From the NCBI GenBank assembly GCA_016169945.1, contig JADLSH010000236.1, positions 2,714,001-2,778,000 of the forward strand: DNA of 64,000 nucleotides. The letters are read 5' to 3'. Below are positions 57,701 through 64,000 of the stretch, piece by piece (position 1 is the first letter of the stretch; the number at the start of each line of letters is the position of its first letter). Made by a program: the position numbers and the translations under genes. The notes below the pieces were generated by a model. It worked only from the letters and a program-made list of their open reading frames with translations. It ran no database searches and was not told where the DNA came from. Origin of the DNA: Trachythela sp. YZ-2020 (Eukaryota > Cnidaria > Anthozoa > Malacalcyonacea > Clavulariidae).

Positions 57701-57742
57701 TTAGGCTTGTTTCAAACGTCGCATTTCGCATTTGTCGAATTA

Positions 57743-59817
57743 GTCTAGGACCTGTATAGGAGTTTGTATGCGTTTCATTTAGCACAGGCAATCTCAACTG
57801 TTTTAGGGTAAAATGACCATGGCGGTCAACATGGCATATGTGCCAAAACCTGAATCCGGGACGAAAGTCCTGAAAATGACCCCGCCGACATAGCTCTACC
57901 TTCCGAAAAGCAAAAGCGACAGCCTTTCTGAAGTGCTTATAGTGTTTAGAAGGGTTGCTTTTAGGGGTGTTATTGGAAGGAAAAATTTGTCTAAGTATAA
58001 TATTTTACAAGAAAATGACCATGCACCACCCCAGGTCAACTGCTAATTATGCATGAAATAACTCATATACCTGGCAGAGATTAAATTTTCTTATTTCCTA
58101 TAAATTTTTATCATGGGATGAAAAACTATGCTTAATTTAATATAATTATTGTAGATTTCATAAGGATTGACATTGTTTTGTTTAAATATAATACATTTTA
58201 TTTCACTTACCCCCCACCAAAACACGATTTCAGCCATATTTTGCCGTCTTGTTTGCTTTTATCGCCGAGTCTTGCAAGTATCATCCAATTGTTGTACTTT
58301 TACATATTGATAGATGGCTAAAGAAGATTTCAACCAAGTTTCGTCAAGTTTTGAAGCAGTGCAGTGTATTTTATCTTCGATGTTGTGTCCTTCGATATTT
58401 CGTCAAATATGCCGCCATTGCAAGCCTCGCAGCTTCTCTGCCCGATAAATGCCACTTCTTCGTCTTCATATGTATTTAGATTACAGTATCCAAGAGTGCT
58501 TCATTGTAGAATAGTCCCAATTGAACGATTGAAGACATTAGTTGCACTTGAAAGGCAAAACCTCCCATAACACATTTAGGACCAGAATCAAGAACACAAG
58601 TTTAAAAATAATTTGAAAGTCACGCGCAATCTTCGCGAAAACTCCTCGTGGGCTACTTAACAGGGGGGGGTTAAATTTTCACGAAACGTTTGTTCGCCAC
58701 CACAGAATGACAGAACCCAAGTAAATATATTATATTTATTGTATTTTTATGATAAAAACAATAGAAAATACGGCAAAAATTTATTGTTTTTATCATAAAT
58801 CATAAAAATACAATAAATATAATATATTTACTTGGGTTCTGTGGTGGCGAACAAACGTTTTGTGAAAATATTCCCCCCCTGTTAAGTAGGCCACGAGGAG
58901 TTTTCGCGAAGATTGCGCGTGACTTTCAAATTATTTTTAAACTTGTGTTCTTGATTCTGGTCCTAAATGTGTTATGGGGGGTTTTTGCCTTTCAAGTGCA
59001 ACTAATGTTTTCAATTTTTCAATTGGGACTATTCTACAATGAAGCACTCTTGGATACTGTAATCTAAATACATATGAAGACGAAGAAGTGGCATTTATCG
59101 GGCAGAGAAGCTGCGAGGCTTGCAATGGCGGCATATTTGACGAAATATCGAAGGACACAACATCGTGGATAAAATACACTGCACTGCTTCAAAACTTGAC
59201 GAAACTTGGTTGAAATCTTCTTTAGCCATCTATCAATATGTAAAAGTACAACAATTGGATGATACTTGCAAGACTCGGCGATAAAAAGCAAACAAGACGG
59301 CAAAATATGGCTGAAATCGTGTTTTGGTGGGGGGTAAGTGAAATAAAATGTATTATATTTAAACAAAACAATGTCAATCCTTATGAAATCTACAATAATT
59401 ATATTAAATTAAGCATAGTTTTTCATCCCATGATAAAAATTTATAGGAAATAAGAAAATTTAATCTCTGCCAGGTATATGAGTTATTTCATGCATAATTA
59501 GCAGTTGACCTGGGGTGGTGCATGGTCATTTTCTTGTAAAATATTATACTTAGACAAATTTTTCCTTCCAATAACACTCCTAAAAGCAACCCTTCTAAAC
59601 CCTATAAGCACTTCAGAAAGGCTGTCTCTTTTGCTTTTTGGAAGGTAGAGCTATGTCGGCACTGCCGTTTCAGGGCGGGGTCATTTTCAGGACTTTCGTC
59701 CCGGATTCAGGTTTTGGCACATATGCCATGTTAACCGCCATGGTCATTTTACCCTAAAACAGTTGAGATTGCCTGTGCTAAATGAAATGCATACAAACTC
59801 CTATGCAGGTCCTAGAC
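57743..59817. mobile_element. near-palindromic TA-flanked element, copy 2 (2.1 kb)
   Basis: Ends GTCTAGGACCTG and CAGGTCCTAGAC with TA at 57741-57742 and 59818-59819. Two arms of about 1 kb meet near 58770. Same family as 26392-28276. There is no coding capacity beyond shadows. This is the innermost of three nested elements. Confidence 0.82.
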
Positions 59818-59848
59818 TAAATACAATACGCATTTGATTCGACCGAAT

Positions 59849-60319
59849 TCAATTAAATTCGACGTTTGTTTCAAACGTCGAATTTTGCATACAGATAATT
59901 GAAAATGCGCACATAATTGGTTCCTTGTGATCAGCGGTACTTCGCTTTAAAATACACACAGTATGGCGCAATATGGCGCCAACTTCAAATCGTTCAAATG
60001 TGTTCAAATTATTCTGCCCGCTTGGTTCCTTGTTCTCGTCCTGGTTTTCATCACCATATTTGACATTGGCAGATATAATTATCGTACAATCCAAGCAGTA
60101 TCCGACGGCTTTTCCAGCAGCCCAGCCCTTGCTCTCTTCATCTTGTTCAAAAGTTGAGCAACGGTTACATACAGAAGTTGTACACTGGATACAAACGTAT
60201 TTGGTTGTCTCCCCGCAAGCTATACAGTAAGATTCTTTGTTGCATTCCGGTTCTTTATTTTCTTTGTTCGCCCCACAAACGCGCGGGCAAATGTGACACC
60301 GATGACATTTCAATAACAC
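59849..60319 (-). CDS. Cys-rich ORF (156 codons) in the TTA-flanked element
   Basis: The minus-strand frame begins MLLKCHRCHICPRVCGANKE and holds about 14 Cys in 80 residues with CxxC spacings (CHRCHIC, CIAC, CIQC, CNRC, CLDC). It is probably a zinc-binding domain. Such Cys-rich domains end several DNA transposases (piggyBac among them), so this may be the tail of the element's lost transposase. The last 20 residues run into terminal-repeat sequence. No catalytic domain was found. Confidence 0.5.
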   Translation of the reverse strand: MLLKCHRCHICPRVCGANKENKEPECNKESYCIACGETTKYVCIQCTTSVCNRCSTFEQDEESKGWAAGKAVGYCLDCTIIISANVKYGDENQDENKEPSGQNNLNTFERFEVGAILRHTVCILKRSTADHKEPIMCAFSIICMQNSTFETNVEFN

Positions 60320-60879
60320 TACATGACGTCTCTCATTTTACCTCGTTCCAGACTTTTTTTCGCGAGCCCCACCCATGCCGAATTGAATTCGACACATGCA
60401 AAATGCGGCGTCTGAAACCACGTCGCATTTAGCTCGCACTTATGTCGCATAATGCGACCGGTCGGGTCGAATTCAATCAAAATTCGACCGCAATTAAAAA
60501 CGTCGAATTTAATCGTTTCAGACGTCGAATTTTGCATGCAGATAATACAAACAATTGTATTCGACACATGCGAAATGCGACGTTTGAAACAGGCCTTAAA
60601 CTATTGTGTCTTTAGTTTTCATTAGCAACAAATGCATCAAAATATTTATGTTTCTAACACCAAAACGACAATGTTTGTAAATCTCGCTTGTACAGGTTTT
60701 ACTAAATAAACGCTTGAAAACTTTGTAGAAGAGGTATATTTCTAATATAAGCATTCGATAGATTGGTATAAAGTATGTTTATGGAATTATCAGGTTTGGG
60801 AAAAACGTAAAACGCTGAACTCAGCGAAATCTGAGTTGTATAATTAATGTTTATGTTAATGAATTTTTAATTATATTGC

Positions 60880-60995
60880 TCCCTCCTGCTCCCCCTGCTC
60901 TACCCTGCTCCACCCTGCTCTACCCTGCTCCACCCTGCTCTACCCTGCTCTACCCTGCTCCACCCTGCTCTACCCTGCTCCACCCTGCTCCATCC
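60880..60995. repeat. 10-bp minisatellite TGCTCTACCC/TGCTCCACCC
   Basis: About eleven units close to the right end of the Polinton. The equivalent position in the foldback (23400-23495) has G-rich repeats of another type, so this part of the terminal repeat is a hot spot for simple-repeat turnover. Confidence 0.8.
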
Positions 60996-61039
60996 CACAA
61001 AAGGGGGTTGATCGGCCTGTATATTACTACTTCCGTGTC

Positions 61040-61570
61040 CCCATGTCCGTGGGTACATGTATGTACCATAAAATTATGCTGCCATAATTCGTGTATTGTA
61101 TTTATGTATTTCGTTAATACGAGGAAACGATAGGAAAAGTGTCGTCGATAAATGTATCTATTTTATTCCAATCGTAATGAATTTACTATGTCTTTGGATT
61201 CAGCCATCTTTGCCCGGTCAACTTGCAAACGCGGTCGAACTACCACCATAGAATCAGTAAGGCGGAAGCGAAAGGCCCAGGAACTGGGCTAATTACATTA
61301 GTAGTGGCATAGTCAAAGTAATTATGTCCTTTAGCAGTTAAAAGTTATTTACTCTTAATTTAATTGACGGTTGACTGAAAAATGTCAGGGAGAAGCTACG
61401 GCTGGTAAACTGAGATTTTCGGATAATCCTAGAAGATGCCATCCGATGAAAAATCCTATAACTTATTTGAAGGCTGAATACATGATCCTGTACAGCGTGG
61501 GGCAGATTGATTGAGCATGTCAAGAGTTCATGTAGTGGATATATTACATTGCATTAAATCGTGATCTACA
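61040..61570. other. intron of the EDA-like gene, right of the Polinton
   Basis: No exon or repeat recognised. Confidence 0.4.
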
Positions 61571-61575
61571 CAAAC

Positions 61576-61602
61576 CTTTTTCGCCTTTATTTCCTTGTGC
61601 TC
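61576..61602 (-). CDS. first collagen exon (27 bp) of EDA-like ligand
   Basis: A 27-bp exon, phase 1 to phase 1, reading GAQGNKGEK before a split Gly, with 'attgaaag' acceptor and 'gtttgt' donor. Size, phase and content match the 27-bp exons of the left gene. It joins to the exon at 52295 in frame across the intron that holds the Polinton. Confidence 0.75.
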
Positions 61603-61930
61603 CTTTCAATTGATGTTGAGAGTCTATAATTATAATATATACTTTTTTTGGTGCGTTAACGGCCCAATAATATAACTGTTTAAATCACTGTTAATCATAC
61701 ATTTCAATGTATTGTTAAATTGTCGACTCATTCTGTTCTAAGAAAATATCATGTCAAAATATACAGACAGCAGTACATCCTGAGTTGTGGGCTGTGACTA
61801 AACGAAAGAACTTAAATAACCAGAAGACAATTACAACATCTCGGTGCATGGCGACTTCACTATAGAATATCAAGTCAGGTCTTTTTTGAAAATTATGTAA
61901 TATAAAATATTACCTAAATCGGCTAAGACA

Positions 61931-62021
61931 CTTAGGGCCTGTTTATATGGAGGCGAGTTACCCGGCGAAGCGAGTAACTCGGTCAGCCGGGTAACTCGCC
62001 TCCATATAAACAGGCCCTAAG
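61931..62021. mobile_element. 91-bp palindromic MITE
   Basis: CTTAGGGCCTGTTTATATGG at the left and its exact complement at the right, with a short GC-rich centre 'aagcgagtaactcggtca'. GGGCCTGTTT-type ends next to TTA/TAA suggest a Harbinger-type miniature. It lies in intron 1 of the EDA-like gene. Confidence 0.75.
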
Positions 62022-62725
62022 TAAAATATTTGATTTAAGGTTTAATATAATAAACAAAGAACTCAAATTTCAACATAGCAATCCATCTTAGTTAATTGAC
62101 TGGCCGATACACGTCAGATACTTTCACCTAGTCGACTTATTTACGTGATTTAAGTTACAAATTCGATTTTTGATAAGTGACGTACATGCCAATGACTTAG
62201 AAAGAAAGAATCACACAGAGTACGTTCTGCTAACTTTTAATCGGTAGTGCAGTTACTTTAATTAGTTTGTGTTTGTATTTGAATTTAATGCGAAGTAAAG
62301 TTTAGACTTTGACCGAAAGAAGAATTTGGTCTATAACAGTGATATCTTCTACACATATTACCATACTGACTACTGTATGTTATTTTCGATAATATGGGTG
62401 CATTGCAACCGCACAGACAGCCTGCACTTATAATGTCGACCTTTTGGACATGCAAATTGTTCAAACATTCCGAGTATGCTTCTATTTACTTACTGTTATT
62501 CTTATTGCTTGAGTCCAAATGCCTTCTGGGTCGTTGTTCAGTGTTTTGCTCCACAGCAAGTAACTATATAAAATAAGTTCATACATTTTTTTGCATTCTA
62601 ACATTGTGCACTTGTACTGTAGTTAGATTCATTGAATAACTTCTCAAATCTTTAGGTTGAATTTACATGCACGCATGAGTGTATATAGGTCTAGGTGCTT
62701 CGGTGGCGCTATACAAGCTAGGGGC

Positions 62726-63060
62726 TTCGGTGGCGCAATCGTCAGAGCACGCGCCTTTCACCTCTGATATCATGGTTCGACTTATGATAGCTATGTGAAA
62801 AGAGTTAGTCAACGCTCTGCCGAAAGTCGTGGGTTTTCTCCGGGTACTCCGGTTTCCTCCCACAGGGAATGTTGACAGGGTGGGTTGGGTTTTAACCCCT
62901 AACTGGCCCTTCCACCGTAGCTGTGCTCCGTGATGGCGAGCAAAAGGTGGCTTCCATATGCGCCTAGAAAGCCTTCGACTTGGTCACGTTGAGCTGTGTC
63001 CTTCACAATTCAATTAGGCTCTCAGCTGCAAGTAAGGATAATAAGCACACCCCCTTACTA
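62726..63060 (+). mobile_element. tRNA-derived SINE
   Basis: The head 'gtggcgcaatcgtcagagca' resembles a tRNA A box, and 'tggttcgactt' about 45 bp later a B box, the Pol III internal promoter. The body has 'ctccgggtactccggtttcc' and 'tcccacagggaatg', a conserved-core style seen in several animal SINE families, and a unique 3' part. A partial duplicate of the head (cttcggtggcgc) lies at 62699-62710. It sits in intron 1 of the EDA-like gene, on the opposite strand. Confidence 0.7.
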
Positions 63061-63215
63061 TTTGGTCGCAAGCAATGAAATGGTTTTTGTATGCTCTATG
63101 AACATCAGTTTTAACTGATGGCAGTATATCAACACTGTGTTAAATCGGTCACCTTAAGATGGTCGCGACACTCGCGACCAAACAGAAAGAAAACAAACCT
63201 TCAACACATCGCTAC

Positions 63216-63453
63216 CCTGCACTGCAGTATCCTCTCCATCACCATCTCTGAGCGCCTCAGAAGCCAAAGGTTGCTTCTCTTGGTTCTCATCCCTTCTCAT
63301 CAATATCTCTTTGAACTCTTCAATAGTTCTCTCATGACGTGCAATCGTCACCCAGGCTAATAAATGGCTAACAGTAATCAGGAAAGCGTACAGCAATGCA
63401 ATGTTCACTACAAACCAAGGAACCTCAATGTATTTTACCCCTTTGGAGCTCAT
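63216..63453 (-). CDS. transmembrane exon 1 of EDA-like TNF ligand
   Basis: ATG at 63453-63451. Residues 1-12 (MSSKGVKYIEVP) are cytoplasmic, about 13-37 (WFVVNIALLYAFLITVSHLL and on) are the membrane span, and 38-60 are a charged helix (RHERTIEEFKEILMRRDENQ). An acidic spacer follows. The chosen donor (gtagcg) gives phase 1, matching the next collagen exon; a second GT 15 bases on (gtttgt) would be phase 0 and break the frame. With the other five exons the gene encodes about 325 residues in the order cytoplasm, membrane, stalk, TNF domain, as in ectodysplasin A. The upstream region to 64000 shows no clear TATA box. Confidence 0.75.
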
Positions 63454-63459
63454 GGTGTT

Positions 63460-64000
63460 TGCCCTAGCTTTCCATTGGACATGTGCAAAACAAAAATGAT
63501 GTTTCGTACGACAATAATCGATGGTTTTGATATAAAAATAAATGTTTTTAACTTGAAATTGCTGTTCTTCCTAGAAAACTATTGTTTGATCATGCAGATT
63601 CGGATTGTTTTCATACGACAATAGTCATTACATGCATACAATAGGTATGAATATTTAATACTCCTAGTGAGTACATAGATCACAGTGACAAAACATGCCT
63701 CTACAAGGCTTTAGCAGGTAACCGTCCTTTCCTCAACTTCATAGTACAATAATTATTTTAGCGGTTATCTTGTTGCAAGGGTTCTTAATGACCTACAGAT
63801 TAGGTCGGTACTCTATACATTTCACGGTTAAGGAGGTTTTACTAAAATAAATACAGGTTTAATTGGAAGGAATCCCTGTTGATCGACTGTGCTTATAACA
63901 ATGTTATCACTTTAATCGTCTTAAATATATGCATGATTATATTATTTGTACTTGACTGATTTAAGGTGGCTCAATGCAGTTTTCAAAAACAGCTTTCGAA
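63460..64000. other. upstream region of the EDA-like gene
   Basis: AT-rich, with no recognised gene or repeat. It probably includes the promoter, but no motif stands out. Confidence 0.35.

Larger units (their letters stand above)
57704..60595. mobile_element. TTA-flanked TIR element nested in the Polinton terminal repeat
   Basis: Ends GGCTTGTTTCAAACGTCGCA and the complement of GGCCTGTTTCAAACGTCGCA (about 35 bp). TTA is present on both sides (57701-57703 and 60596-60598). The foldback's 'cttaatgagttaagctattg' shows the empty site. PIF/Harbinger elements make TTA/TAA duplications. The empty site contains TTAA, so a piggyBac-like event with one lost base cannot be excluded. It carries a Cys-rich ORF and a nested palindrome. 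Confidence 0.75.
53181..61031. mobile_element. Polinton/Maverick-like element, deleted and nested, 6-bp target duplication
   Basis: The left end AGTAGTAATATACAGGCCGA (53181) and right end TCGGCCTGTATATTACTACT (61031) are perfect inverted 20-mers. TCCGTG flanks both (53175-53180 and 61032-61037), a 6-bp target duplication as in Polintons, whose ends also begin with AG. Long inverted terminal repeats (53181-53640 and 57165-57703 continued at 60599-61031) enclose genes of Polinton type. No polymerase, integrase, protease or major capsid gene remains. Without nested inserts it is about 5 kb against 15-20 kb for full elements. It lies in an intron of the EDA-like gene. Confidence 0.85.

Overview
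The window is animal nuclear DNA: AT-rich, intron-rich and packed with transposons. Collagen-stalk TNF-like ligand genes, CR1/L2-type LINEs, Polinton-type ends and many small foldback elements fit a cnidarian (probably an anthozoan) best. That placement is inference; no marker gene is present to prove it.

Host genes. (1) The left edge holds the 5' half of a minus-strand gene (about 4694 down to 1300 or below). It encodes a type II membrane protein with a short coiled coil, a Cys-Cys pair and a Gly-X-Y collagen stalk, in small phase-1 exons; its C-terminal domain lies outside the window. (2) The right half holds what looks like a complete gene of the same architecture on the minus strand (63453 down to 49119): a transmembrane exon, three collagen exons, an 'AHIVG' strand exon and a TNF homology domain exon. 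The six exons join in one frame to about 325 codons. This is the ectodysplasin-A layout. (3) Between them lies a tandem segmental duplication (about 40380-45535 and 46405-49690). Each copy has an intronless alpha-arrestin (ARRDC-like) gene on the plus strand facing a TNF-domain exon on the minus strand. Copy 2 is intact. Copy 1 is broken twice: a 1.86-kb TIR transposon splits the arrestin gene, and an 8-bp deletion frameshifts its TNF exon.

Mobile DNA fills most of the rest. From 5 to 22.5 kb there are MITEs, five LINE fragments and a hAT-like element (15202-17734, 8-bp target duplication) that carries a LINE, which in turn carries a second hAT-like element. From 22.7 to 30.1 kb there are a 22-bp minisatellite, a 2.86-kb foldback built from Polinton-like terminal repeats and microsatellites, a near-palindromic TA-flanked element, a UBX-like coding relic and an integrase-like transposase relic. 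From 30.4 to 39.5 kb there are LINE pieces, a 1.14-kb tandem array and a roughly 110-bp degenerate repeat.

The largest intron of the TNF-ligand gene (52.3-61.6 kb) contains a deleted Polinton/Maverick-like element (53181-61031) bounded by a perfect 6-bp target duplication, TCCGTG. It keeps the tail of a packaging-ATPase-like gene and several small Polinton-type genes. Its right terminal repeat is split by an element with a 3-bp TTA duplication, and that element is split by a TA-flanked palindrome. The foldback at 23.4-26.2 kb uses the same terminal repeat and shows what the unsplit repeat looks like.
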